This document shows positions 46,252 to 54,019 of a stretch of DNA of 64,000 bases, one piece after another; position 1 is the first letter of the stretch; each line of letters starts with the position of its first letter. The DNA lies in contig NZ_BLAW01000001.1 of NCBI RefSeq assembly GCF_009617895.1, positions 1,231,001 to 1,295,000 on the forward strand, in the 5' to 3' direction. The position numbers and the translations under genes were made by a program. Below the pieces are notes generated by a model. The model made no database searches. It saw nothing but the letters and a program-made list of their open reading frames with translations, and was not told the DNA's origin. Origin of the DNA: Prolixibacter sp. SD074 (GTDB lineage Bacteria; Bacteroidota; Bacteroidia; Bacteroidales; Prolixibacteraceae).

Positions 46252-46899
46252 ATGAATGTCGATTTAACCCTACTGGAAAAGCGGCTCCCGTTTTTTGAAC
46301 TTTCGCTACGCTATGCCATCGCCGAAAAAGGCATCTTGCAGGAGATAGAAGAAGGTGAAGCGATCATTCGCGAAGGCCAGTATATTAAGTCGGTCCCTTT
46401 GGTCCTTGAAGGTCTGGTCCGCATTTCCCGTCTCGACGACCAGGGACGCGAACTCCTGCTTTATTACCTCCATCCCGGTGAAGTTTGTGCCATGTCGCTC
46501 ACTTGCTGCATGGGATACCCCCAAAGTAATATCCGGGCTGTTGCCGAGGCCCCCTCCCTGTTGCTCCGCATCCCAACTCCCCTGCTCGATCAATGGATGA
46601 ACACCTACCAAAGCTGGAAAGAATACGTGATGTATGCTTACCATAAACGTTTCGACGAGCTGCTGGAAACCATCGATAGCATTGCCTTCATGAAAATGGA
46701 CGAACGGCTGGAAAAATTCTTTGCCGATCGTTTCCGGTCGACCGGAAGTACGCTGTATACCGGAACGCACCAGGATATCGCCTTTTCGTTGAATACTTCA
46801 CGCGAAGTGGTTTCGCGACTTCTGAAAAAACTGGAAAAAGATGGGATCATCACGCTTTCGCGGAATAAAATCGATTATTCGGGGATGGTGAAATCGTGA
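46252..46899 (+). CDS. Crp/Fnr-family transcriptional regulator
   Basis: A 215-aa regulator with an N-terminal cyclic-nucleotide-binding-like barrel (about 20-130; EEGEAIIREGQYIKSVPLVL, LYYLHPGEVCAMSLTCCMGY) and a winged helix (about 148-212) with HQDIAFSLNTSREVVSRLLK. Cys residues at CAMSLTCC could sense redox, but no Fnr-type N-terminal cluster is present. Its stop overlaps the GTG start of the following frame (GTGA). Confidence 0.92.
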   Translation: MNVDLTLLEKRLPFFELSLRYAIAEKGILQEIEEGEAIIREGQYIKSVPLVLEGLVRISRLDDQGRELLLYYLHPGEVCAMSLTCCMGYPQSNIRAVAEAPSLLLRIPTPLLDQWMNTYQSWKEYVMYAYHKRFDELLETIDSIAFMKMDERLEKFFADRFRSTGSTLYTGTHQDIAFSLNTSREVVSRLLKKLEKDGIITLSRNKIDYSGMVKS

Positions 46900-47081
46900 A
46901 ACAATTGCAGGCGGACGACCTTCCCAACATCAATAACCCAGGCCCAACATTGATTTTTATCGAAGCCGGCATCGATGAGGCCTGGGAATTCTTTTCCTCT
47001 CCCACACATCTTCGACTGATTACCCTCACCGGGAATGTGATCGTTTGCCCACGGGCTGTCCAACGCCCAGGGAAGCAGTGA
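46896..47081 (+). pseudogene. Truncated frame resembling the start of an SRPBCC protein
   Basis: The GTG start overlaps the crp stop by four bases, suggesting translational coupling. The 61-aa product has FIEAGIDEAWEFFSSPTHLR, reminiscent of the START/SRPBCC N-terminal helix, and then stops early. The remainder of that fold is not found downstream. Family assignment is weak. Confidence 0.35.
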
Positions 47082-47118
47082 TCAAAAATTCACGGGCCGT
47101 TTACTTGCCGGGGAAGCC

Positions 47119-47310
47119 ATGTACGTATATCAAAACCGCAAAACACCTCCGCCAAAACCGTGGACGTATCTCCAATGCCTGACTTTTCGATTGGAGAACG
47201 GCCGGACCTGGCAGGTGAACGGAAATTATGACGACCGAAAAAGGGGTTTGGATGGGGGCCCCGATGCCCGGTTTTTGAGCAATTTTTTCTACATTGAGGA
47301 ACTGAAATAA
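47119..47310 (+). CDS. Small protein of unknown family
   Basis: A 63-aa frame, MYVYQNRKTPPPKPWTYLQC, with LENGRTWQVNGNYDDRKRGL near the middle. The composition looks protein-like and it ends 8 bp before the integrase start. It may be the tail of a longer, decayed gene. I do not recognise it. Confidence 0.35.
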   Translation: MYVYQNRKTPPPKPWTYLQCLTFRLENGRTWQVNGNYDDRKRGLDGGPDARFLSNFFYIEELK

Positions 47311-47318
47311 CTAACAAG

Positions 47319-48479
47319 ATGCCGACAAAGCCGACCATCGTACTTGAAAAAGCCCGTCACCGTGATAAAACAGTGGTCACCCTAAGGTTTGGTTACGACC
47401 AGAAGGTGATTGACAGCGTGAAGCAGGTAGCCGGTGCACGCTGGGGCCAAACGATGGGATGTTGGTACGTCCCGGAAGGGCAGTTCGATTTGCATGCCTT
47501 TTTTGAGGCATTGAAGGGGATGGCCTACGTAGATTATTCGGAGTTAAAGAAAAGAAATGGCAAGCAACCTACCCAGCGTCCAGGCTCAATTAAGCCCCGT
47601 TACAATTTAAAGAACATCAAATCGCACGTATCGCCTGAGGTGAAGACAAAAATCCAGTCCTTCAAAAAATGGATGGAACAAAAACGGTATGCTGCCAACA
47701 GTGTCAAAACCTATATCCACCAATTGGAAATCTTTTTTGGGTTTCACCAGAACAAAACACCGGAGACCATCACGGATAACGATATTATGCATTTTAACAC
47801 GGAGTTTATCATGAAAAACGGGCTCAGTGCTACTTTTCAGAATCAGACCGTGAGTGCATTGAAACAGTTTTACCAATTCCACTACAATCGTCGAATAGTC
47901 AGTGAAAAGATTGAACGTCCTATAAAGGGAAAGCCATTACCTAAGGTATTTAGTAAAGAAGATTTGGAAAAATTCTTCAATGGAATTACAAACGCCAAGC
48001 ATAAAATGGCGATGATGCTAATCTACTCGTGTGGACTTCGCAGAAGTGAGTTGATTCAGCTAAAACTAAACCACCTTGATTCGAAGAGAAGGTTACTGTC
48101 GGTAATTGACTCGAAAGGGAAAAAAGACCGGGTCATACCGATTAGTGAACGTTTATTGTCGAAAATAAAAGAATATTATCATGCTTATCAGCCCAAACAG
48201 TACCTGATAGAAGGACAAACCCCGGGAGGGCCATTAACAGCATCGAGCCTGCAAAAGGTTTTTAAAGCAACCCTGGAAAAAACGGGAATCAAGAAGGTTT
48301 ACACCATTCATTGTTTGCGACACAGTTTTGCTACCCATTTACTGGAAAATGGGACCGATCTTCGCTATATTCAGGAATTGCTTGGACACAAATCGTCAAA
48401 AACAACTGAGATTTATACACACGTAAGTAACCGTGCATTGCAAAACATTAAAAACCCATTTGATGATCTCAAAATATAA
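47319..48479 (+). CDS. Tyrosine recombinase, proposed integrase of the cassette array
   Basis: A 386-aa tyrosine recombinase with an added N-terminal domain (about 1-75; ARWGQTMGCWYVPEG) common in Bacteroidota integrases, a SAM-like core-binding domain (about 107-195) and the catalytic domain. Catalytic residues: R241 (SCGLRRSEL), K in SKGKKDR (266-271), H331/R334 (HCLRHSFATHL), H357 (LGHKSS) and Y366 (EIYTHVS). The C-terminus KNPFDDL resembles IntI and XerC ends (SPLDxL). Between the K motif and HxLR there is no IntI-type extra helix that reads attC hairpins, so it looks XerC/D-like. Its 3' end abuts the attI-like region and it points the same way as the cassettes, opposite to class 1 integrons. 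Confidence 0.88.
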   Translation: MPTKPTIVLEKARHRDKTVVTLRFGYDQKVIDSVKQVAGARWGQTMGCWYVPEGQFDLHAFFEALKGMAYVDYSELKKRNGKQPTQRPGSIKPRYNLKNIKSHVSPEVKTKIQSFKKWMEQKRYAANSVKTYIHQLEIFFGFHQNKTPETITDNDIMHFNTEFIMKNGLSATFQNQTVSALKQFYQFHYNRRIVSEKIERPIKGKPLPKVFSKEDLEKFFNGITNAKHKMAMMLIYSCGLRRSELIQLKLNHLDSKRRLLSVIDSKGKKDRVIPISERLLSKIKEYYHAYQPKQYLIEGQTPGGPLTASSLQKVFKATLEKTGIKKVYTIHCLRHSFATHLLENGTDLRYIQELLGHKSSKTTEIYTHVSNRALQNIKNPFDDLKI

Positions 48480-48556
48480 GATACCAAAGGTACACATAAC
48501 ACTCCCGTATGGGAAATATATGGTAGTTTTGGTACACATATAAACTAGTTAACGGC
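48480..48556 (+). other. attI-like primary recombination region
   Basis: Directly after the integrase stop two direct repeats GGTACACATA (48489-48498 and 48531-48540, 42 bp apart) precede the junction ACTA/GTTAACGGC (48544-48556) where cassette 1 begins. Direct repeats beside a simple core site are known from attI1. A -7-like box TAGTTTTG (48524-48531) overlaps the second repeat and might be a cassette promoter, but no -33 element is seen. Confidence 0.6.
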
Positions 48557-49147
48557 AAGTTTGGAAAAAATAAATTGTGGTTATTTAAACCGTTCGTTCT
48601 TTGGTAAGCTACTCGCTTGTAAATCGCTGTCACAAAACTTGCAAAAGAGAGTTTGGCGCAGTCGCCAATTTTTGGGGTTTGACACTTTGCTAAAACTGTT
48701 TTACAGTCTGACTGTTCAGCACTTTTTTAGGAAAAGCCGGTGGTTATCTGATAGTTTTATTTTTGGCCGTTTGTACCTGGAATGGAATAAAAAAATTGGC
48801 AGGGACATTTGGTTTAGGCAAGTTTTCCGCCAGCGGAGTAAGTTAGGAATAGTCAGGCTCACGTGCCGTCGAAACAAATCGGCAGCGGTTACCTGCAACC
48901 CACAAGCAACTTTGACTTTTGGGGGTTGGAAAAAATTTTATAAGCGAAGTGGTTACCTGAAACTTTTGTTCGGAAAATGATACTTTTATACTGTTAACAA
49001 ATTGACGATGAATAAAAACCAGCCGTTAACAAAGTACATATTGCAGGGCGGGTGTAGTAGTTCGCCAACTGCGGATTCTCGCATCGCAGTTCATGTCCTC
49101 CGGGCAGGAACGCTCTCCGAAATCCGCCCCGACAACATGTACCAACC
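48548..49147 (+). repeat. Cassette 1 (600 bp), identical to cassette 3
   Basis: This unit runs from GTTAACGGC to the junction before cassette 2. It is identical over 600 bp to 50218-50817. Its first nine bases are the exact reverse complement of the R'' box of its own terminal site (49022-49030). A TTG-started frame 48561-48980 (139 aa, very basic, rich in F, L, K and R, with no recognised domain) is the only sizeable one on the plus strand; it may not be a real protein. The cassette may instead carry an RNA or promoter. Confidence 0.75.
48561..48980 (+). CDS. Doubtful orphan frame of cassette 1
   Basis: A 139-residue frame from TTG (48561), starting MEKINCGYLNRSFFGKLLAC. It is strongly basic with no motif, signal or membrane segment that I recognise. 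Its position and orientation are what a cassette gene should have, and an identical frame lies at 50231-50650. The alternative is a non-coding cassette. Confidence 0.25.
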   Translation: MEKINCGYLNRSFFGKLLACKSLSQNLQKRVWRSRQFLGFDTLLKLFYSLTVQHFFRKSRWLSDSFIFGRLYLEWNKKIGRDIWFRQVFRQRSKLGIVRLTCRRNKSAAVTCNPQATLTFGGWKKFYKRSGYLKLLFGK

Positions 49148-49156
49148 GTTGTGTGT
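49022..49156 (+). other. attC-like site ending cassette 1
   Basis: R'' GCCGTTAAC (49022-49030) is followed by a foldable region. GTACAT (49034-49039) pairs with ATGTAC (49137-49142), TTG (49041-49043) with CAA (49133-49135), and GGGCGG (49046-49051) with CCGCCC (49124-49129). An inner stem pairs CGGATT with AATCCG. The site ends at ACCAACC/GTTGTGTG (cut inferred at 49148). The layout R''-L''-L'-R' matches integron attC sites. Confidence 0.8.
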
Positions 49157-49173
49157 AATTTTAAGAAACGACT

Positions 49174-49506
49174 ATGAAACGAATCACATTATATAAATTC
49201 AAAAACTCAGAAATAAAGATATCCATGGAGATATACTTCAATGACAAGGATCAATTAATATTTGATGGCTATGATATAGGAAAGACAGTTGAAGAAGCAT
49301 GGGGTGATTCTGATTATGAATACACTTATACAATAGAACCAAAAGAAGTCGATAAGCTATACCCTCTATTTGGGATAAACAACAGTGACAAACAAAAATT
49401 ATTAGTGGAAATAAAAAATCGTTTTGAGGGAAATGAAGCTTATTCAAAATTTGGTCAGTTTATGGAAGAAAATAATATTGATTATATACCTTTCTCATGG
49501 ACTTAA
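49174..49506 (+). CDS. Cassette 2, first gene, unknown function
   Basis: A 110-aa acidic protein, MKRITLYKFKNSEIKISMEI, starting 26 bp inside the cassette with no room for a good promoter, so it probably relies on upstream transcription. I recognise no domain. It overlaps the nuclease-like gene by 10 bp, so the two are coupled. A small acidic protein before a toxin-like nuclease could be an immunity or specificity partner, but that is speculation. Confidence 0.6.
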   Translation: MKRITLYKFKNSEIKISMEIYFNDKDQLIFDGYDIGKTVEEAWGDSDYEYTYTIEPKEVDKLYPLFGINNSDKQKLLVEIKNRFEGNEAYSKFGQFMEENNIDYIPFSWT

Positions 49507-50117
49507 TAAAGATTAAAGCAGAGCCTAAAATTGGAAATGAATTACTTTCTGATAATGGTGTGAGCATGAAGCATACACTTTTGGACTTTTGGCGTTGGAG
49601 CACTTCTGACATACTGAGCAATGCTACTCGTGGAAGATTTGCAGAATTTATTGTTGGAACAGCAATTGGACTGAACCCCGAAAATTTACGAGACGAATGG
49701 GATGCTTATGACTTGACAACTGAAGACGGAATAAAAATAGAGGTCAAATCTGCCGCATACATCCAATGTTGGAACCAAAAGAGTTTTTCGACTATTTCAT
49801 TTTCAATCAGACCTGCAATATTTTGGGACGCAGAGACAAACACAGAAAGTGAAACTAAACGACACGCAGATGTATATGTATTCTGTCATTTAAAACATAA
49901 AGACCAAAATACGATTGACCCTTTAAAAATGGAACAATGGGATTTTTATGTTTTGCCTACTTATCGACTTGACAATTACGAAAGAAGTCAAAGTTCAATT
50001 ACAATAAACTCACTGAAAAAACTAACTGAACCCATAAAATACAGTGAATTAAAATACGAGATAACAAAAGCACATCTAGAACAAAAAAATACACACAACA
50101 AAGTGCAAATTTCATAG
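49497..50117 (+). CDS. Cassette 2, PD-(D/E)XK nuclease-like protein
   Basis: A 206-aa protein. RGRFAEFIVGTAIG (about 45-58), EWDAYDLTTEDGIKIEVKSA (about 67-86) and the following strand resemble the E...D...(E)xK active site of PD-(D/E)XK endonucleases; the E-V-K in KIEVKSA would be the catalytic pair. No specificity domain or methylase is present. A stand-alone restriction-like or anti-phage nuclease is a reasonable guess. It ends right at the R'' box of its attC-like site. Confidence 0.6.
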   Translation: MDLIKIKAEPKIGNELLSDNGVSMKHTLLDFWRWSTSDILSNATRGRFAEFIVGTAIGLNPENLRDEWDAYDLTTEDGIKIEVKSAAYIQCWNQKSFSTISFSIRPAIFWDAETNTESETKRHADVYVFCHLKHKDQNTIDPLKMEQWDFYVLPTYRLDNYERSQSSITINSLKKLTEPIKYSELKYEITKAHLEQKNTHNKVQIS

Positions 50118-50226
50118 CGGGGGGCGTGCGTGTTTGGCCGTGGATTCTCGCATCAGCGTTCAGTCCTGCCGGACATGAACGTTCTCCGAAATCCGCTACG
50201 AAAACTTGCACCTGACCGTTAACGGC
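50092..50226 (+). other. attC-like site ending cassette 2
   Basis: R'' CACACAAC (50092-50099) is the reverse complement of the cassette's first bases GTTGTGTG (49148-49155). The outer stem GTGCAAATTT (from 50103) pairs with AAACTTGCAC before the end. The sequence differs from site 1 but the pairing is retained. The inner GGATTCTCGCATC ... CTCCGAAATCCGC is shared with site 1. Ends ACC/GTTAACGGC, cut inferred at 50218. Confidence 0.8.
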
Positions 50227-50817
50227 AAGTTTGGAAAAAATAAATTGTGGTTATTTAAACCGTTCGTTCTTTGGTAAGCTACTCGCTTGTAAATCGCTGT
50301 CACAAAACTTGCAAAAGAGAGTTTGGCGCAGTCGCCAATTTTTGGGGTTTGACACTTTGCTAAAACTGTTTTACAGTCTGACTGTTCAGCACTTTTTTAG
50401 GAAAAGCCGGTGGTTATCTGATAGTTTTATTTTTGGCCGTTTGTACCTGGAATGGAATAAAAAAATTGGCAGGGACATTTGGTTTAGGCAAGTTTTCCGC
50501 CAGCGGAGTAAGTTAGGAATAGTCAGGCTCACGTGCCGTCGAAACAAATCGGCAGCGGTTACCTGCAACCCACAAGCAACTTTGACTTTTGGGGGTTGGA
50601 AAAAATTTTATAAGCGAAGTGGTTACCTGAAACTTTTGTTCGGAAAATGATACTTTTATACTGTTAACAAATTGACGATGAATAAAAACCAGCCGTTAAC
50701 AAAGTACATATTGCAGGGCGGGTGTAGTAGTTCGCCAACTGCGGATTCTCGCATCGCAGTTCATGTCCTCCGGGCAGGAACGCTCTCCGAAATCCGCCCC
50801 GACAACATGTACCAACC
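50218..50817 (+). repeat. Cassette 3, perfect copy of cassette 1
   Basis: All 600 bp equal cassette 1, including the 139-codon frame (50231-50650) and the terminal site. The copies are separated by cassette 2, not tandem. This fits re-insertion of a circular cassette, or its duplication, recently enough that no base differs. Confidence 0.85.
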
Positions 50818-50826
50818 GTTAACGCC
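50692..50826 (+). other. attC-like site ending cassette 3
   Basis: The sequence is identical to site 1 up to the crossover. The junction here reads ACCAACC/GTTAACGCC because cassette 4 follows instead of cassette 2. This shows that the last bases of each site belong to the next cassette, as expected from integrase-mediated joining. Confidence 0.8.
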
Positions 50827-50866
50827 AAGCTTGAAAAAAACAAACTGACGCTATATCAAAAATCAT

Positions 50867-50874
50867 TATCTTTG
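50867..50874 (+). promoter_or_regulatory. -7 box of the MNT/HEPN cassette
   Basis: TATCTTTG fits TAnnTTTG and lies only 4 bp before the MNT start codon. If used, the mRNA would be leaderless. No clear -33 TTTG is seen. Confidence 0.4.
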
Positions 50875-50878
50875 TTTT

Positions 50879-51199
50879 ATGAGTAAAAAAGAGCAAATAT
50901 TACAGCTGATAAAAAAGGTCGTTGACAAAAATGCACCTGATTCAGAAGTTTATTTGTATGGTTCTCAGGCACGTGGAAATGCAAAAAAACTTTCCGATTG
51001 GGATTTGTTGATTCTGCTCAATTCTGCAAATGTGTCGTTTGACTTTGAGACTAAATTCATGGACGAATTCTATGAATTGGAATTAAAAACAGGAGAAATT
51101 TTTTCGCCATTGATTTACTCAAAAAATGACTGGAACTCAAACTACTCGATTACTCCGTTATACGAAAATATTCAAAAAGAAGGAATTAGACTAAAATGA
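50879..51199 (+). CDS. Cassette 4, MNT-type minimal nucleotidyltransferase (antitoxin)
   Basis: A 106-aa nucleotidyltransferase with YGSQARGNAKKLSDWDLLIL (about 27-46), the GSx(n)DxD active-site motif. In MNT/HEPN pairs this protein modifies and silences the HEPN toxin, by AMP transfer in characterised cases. The stop overlaps the next start by four bases. This is typical mobile-cassette cargo. Confidence 0.85.
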   Translation: MSKKEQILQLIKKVVDKNAPDSEVYLYGSQARGNAKKLSDWDLLILLNSANVSFDFETKFMDEFYELELKTGEIFSPLIYSKNDWNSNYSITPLYENIQKEGIRLK

Positions 51200-51585
51200 C
51201 CGGAACAAAAAATGATTTGATTAATTATAGAATTGCCAGAGCAAAAGACACCTATGACGATGCATCAATTCTTGCAGAAAGGGAAAAATGGAATTCGACA
51301 ATTAACAGATTGTATTATGCCGCTTATTATGCAGTAATGGCTCTTCTACTCGACTCTGACTTAAAACCAACAACCCACAACGGAGCAAAATCAAACTTCT
51401 CGGAGTATTTCATTAAGACTGGTAAGATTGACTCAAAATACGGTAAAATGTATTCTCAATTGTTTACTTGGAGACAAAAAGGAGATTATGACGATTTATT
51501 CGATTTTCACAAAGACAATGTAGAACCTTATTTTGAACCAGTTAATGATTTCATCTCGATGATTGAAAGCATGATACAAAAATAA
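51196..51585 (+). CDS. Cassette 4, HEPN-domain toxin
   Basis: A 129-aa helical protein of the HEPN family (UPF0332-like) with RIARAKDTYDDASILAEREK and INRLYYAAYYAVMALLL in the first half and a WRQKGDYDD segment near residue 95. HEPN toxins are ribonucleases. The RxxxxH motif of HepT is not evident, so the active site may differ. It is the second gene of the MNT/HEPN operon and ends just before the R'' box GGCGTTAAC. Confidence 0.8.
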   Translation: MTGTKNDLINYRIARAKDTYDDASILAEREKWNSTINRLYYAAYYAVMALLLDSDLKPTTHNGAKSNFSEYFIKTGKIDSKYGKMYSQLFTWRQKGDYDDLFDFHKDNVEPYFEPVNDFISMIESMIQK

Positions 51586-51960
51586 AAGCCAGGCGTTAAC
51601 ATTTTAGGAATTAAGGCACAGTTGGGCCCTGAAAAAAGGCAGTAGGTTTGCATACTTACTGCCTTTTTTTTGGGTAACTGCGCTCAAAATGCACGCCCAA
51701 TTGTGTTTTAATTCGTGTTGGGCTTAACCGTTGCTGTTCAAAGCTATACACTATGGGGATTGAATGGTTTTTCTGCATCCTTTCCGTTGTTTTTCTGCCG
51801 CCGGTTTTGCTATTTTACCTGTTTTGGGGCCGGGACCCGGATATTGGGCACGTTTTTCGTTTCCACACCGGACATACTTTTCCCGTTCAGCCAAAAACCA
51901 AAAGTTTTAGCCGGTAAACCGGTTGTGCAATTTTTCAAAGAACGATTTGCAGGGTAGGCA

Positions 51961-53169
51961 CTATCCGGGTTCCCACGGAACATCTTTCACCAAACCGGCA
52001 AAACGCAACCTCCCTTTTTTACATACCGGGCAGTTAGGCTGCCGGAAGTTTTGGATACATTCCAGGATTTCAGTCCACACCGTATCCTGTTTTTCCCAAA
52101 CCTGGCCGCCATCTTCCAGTGCCTCTTCTTTCCGGTTTTCGACCTCTTGTGCCAGCAGTTGTTTTGCCGCCAGGATGTTTTGTTTACGGTAACGGCTCGA
52201 TAAAATTCCATAGTACCGCACTTTAAAAAAGCCCTTTGGCAAAATGTGCAACAAAAACCGGCGGATAAACTCATCCACATCCAGTTTCATTTCCCGGAAC
52301 CTGCCTGTACGGTAATCTTTCCACGAAAATCGCACTTTGCCATTCTTCACTTCCAAAATCCGCCGGTCGGTAATGGCAATACGAAACACGTAACGCGAAA
52401 GGTATTCCAGTATTTTTTCAGGATTGCCCATGGGTGCCTGCACATTCACCACCCAGTCCTTTTTGTATAAAGGCGTGAGGAAGCGGTTAAACTGCACAGG
52501 CCCTTTTATGCCTGCCAGTTTGCCGTGAAAATCGAGTTCCCCTTTTTCTTTGGCTTGTTTTAGCAAATACAGAAACTTTCCCCTGAACTTTTTTGCCAAT
52601 ATCTTGCCTGCGATGAAAAAGTTGTTTTTGGCCGGTACATGCACCCAGTGTTCGCGGTCGAAGCCCAGGCCCCCTGCGGGCATGATGCAATGCAGGTGTG
52701 GGTGTTCCTTCATGTTCTGCCCCCAGGTATGGAGTACGGTAACCAGGCCAATATCAGCGCCCAGGTGCTTTACGTCACGGGTAAGTTCGAGCAGGGTTTG
52801 TGAAACAGCTTTGAACAACAAGCCATACATCACTTTCCTGTTTTGCAGGCATAGCGGGTTTAACTCATGCGGCAGGGTGAACACCAAATGGTAATACCCC
52901 ACCGGGAGAAGTTCTTTCATCCGTTTGTCCAGCCATTCCAGTTTTTCTTTTTGCTGGCACACAGGGCAGTGGCGGTTGCGGCAGGAGTTATAAGATTTCT
53001 CTGTATAGCTGCAATGGTCGCATTTCTCGAAATGGCTTCCAAGGCCCCCGGTGCGGCACGCCGACAGCAGGTGGATTAAGCTCTGCTGCCCTTTTGTTAC
53101 CTTGTTTTGGCTGATGTAGTTTCCCCCGTATTCACGCAGTAAACTTCCTACAGTTATTTGTTCCTGCAT
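51961..53169 (-). CDS. IS91-family transposase, copy 1
   Basis: A 402-aa transposase starting at MQEQITVGSLLREYGG (ATG 53169), which overlaps the recombinase stop by 16 bp; the longer upstream frame is an overlap artefact. An N-terminal zinc-binding region (CDHCSYTEKSYNSCRNRHCP) is followed by the HUH-type motif HPHLHCIMPAGGLGFD and the catalytic-Tyr helix region with YLSRYVFRIAITDRR. The C-terminus has CPVCKKGRL. IS91 transposases cut single-stranded DNA and move by rolling circle. Confidence 0.9.
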   Translation of the reverse strand: MQEQITVGSLLREYGGNYISQNKVTKGQQSLIHLLSACRTGGLGSHFEKCDHCSYTEKSYNSCRNRHCPVCQQKEKLEWLDKRMKELLPVGYYHLVFTLPHELNPLCLQNRKVMYGLLFKAVSQTLLELTRDVKHLGADIGLVTVLHTWGQNMKEHPHLHCIMPAGGLGFDREHWVHVPAKNNFFIAGKILAKKFRGKFLYLLKQAKEKGELDFHGKLAGIKGPVQFNRFLTPLYKKDWVVNVQAPMGNPEKILEYLSRYVFRIAITDRRILEVKNGKVRFSWKDYRTGRFREMKLDVDEFIRRFLLHILPKGFFKVRYYGILSSRYRKQNILAAKQLLAQEVENRKEEALEDGGQVWEKQDTVWTEILECIQNFRQPNCPVCKKGRLRFAGLVKDVPWEPG

Positions 53170-54019
53170 AGCCCCTCCAGTCCTTCCAGCGTGTCCAGCG
53201 GGTTTACCACCTGGCTTGTGTTGAGTTGCTGCACGTGGAGGTATTTGAGCGTGTTGCTTAAATCGGAATGCCCCATCAGGCGCTGTATAACCAGAATGTT
53301 GGTGCCCTGTTCGAGGTGGTGCGTGGCAAAACAATGCCGGAAAGTGTGTGGCGTGTAAGGCTTTTTAACCTGTGGCGTGCGGTGCCGTGCATTAATACAA
53401 ATAGTCCGTACTGCTGTAATGCCCAGGTGGGTACCTTTTCCTCCCGCGCCTTCAAAAAGGTAATGCTGCGGCTTGTACTTTTTGTAATAATCCCTTAAAA
53501 CAGAAAGTAAAACCGGCGATAGCGGCACTTTACGTTGTTTCAGCCCTTTGCCTTCCTGGATGTTTACCTGCATCCGTCGGCTGTCAATGTCGGTAAGTTT
53601 GATGTTTACACTCTCTGATACCCTGGCCCCGGTGGAATAAATGAGCATGATGATAGCGCGGTGCTTGAAGTTGTCAATAGCCCCGAGTACATCGCTCACT
53701 TCGTCTTTTGATAAAACCAGCGGGAGTGTTTTGGCAACCTTTGGCGTTGGAAGGTATTCTTTTGCCCACTCCTTATGGTAAATATTTGTAAAGAGGAACC
53801 GAAGGGCGTAGTAGCCCATTTTTACACTGCCCGGTTTGTGGTTCCCATCGGTGAGCATACTTTGAAAATAGGCCCTGAGTTCTTCTACTCCCGTGTGTTC
53901 CGGGTCTTTTTTGCAAAAGTTACTGTAATCGGCAATGTGCCACCAGTAACTTTTACGGGTCCTTTCACTTAGATTGCGTAAAACCGCTTCCTGTTCAAAT
54001 CTTTTTTTAAATTTGTCAT
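53154..54019 (-). CDS. IS91-associated tyrosine recombinase, copy 1 (needs -1 frameshift)
   Basis: The catalytic half has R (STGARVSES), HTFRHCFATHH, LMGHSDLS and Y in NTLKYLHV. The end is VVNPLDTLEGL, which resembles IntI-type ends. An uninterrupted frame reaches upstream past the internal ATG 53858 to RFEQEAVLRNLSERTRKSYW, a normal core-binding start, but has no start codon. The ATG at 54019 (MTNLKK) lies one frame off, with an A7 run (T7 at 54002-54008 on the plus strand) between. A -1 slip there gives about 288 aa, a normal length. Both copies have the same arrangement. Confidence 0.7.

Noticed and set aside
48548..49147. Cassette 1 as an insertion sequence
   Set aside because: No transposase, no terminal inverted repeats apart from the R''/start complementarity shared by all cassettes, and no target duplication.
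48548..50826. CRISPR array or simple tandem repeat
   Set aside because: Repeats are about 130-bp foldable sites with variable stems and gene-sized spacing, plus one 600-bp duplicate. No short direct repeats with uniform spacers and no cas genes.
51715..51957. Plus-strand frame near the left end of the IS91 copies (also 59575-60087)
   Set aside because: It differs in length and frame between two nearly identical copies, so it is not under coding constraint.
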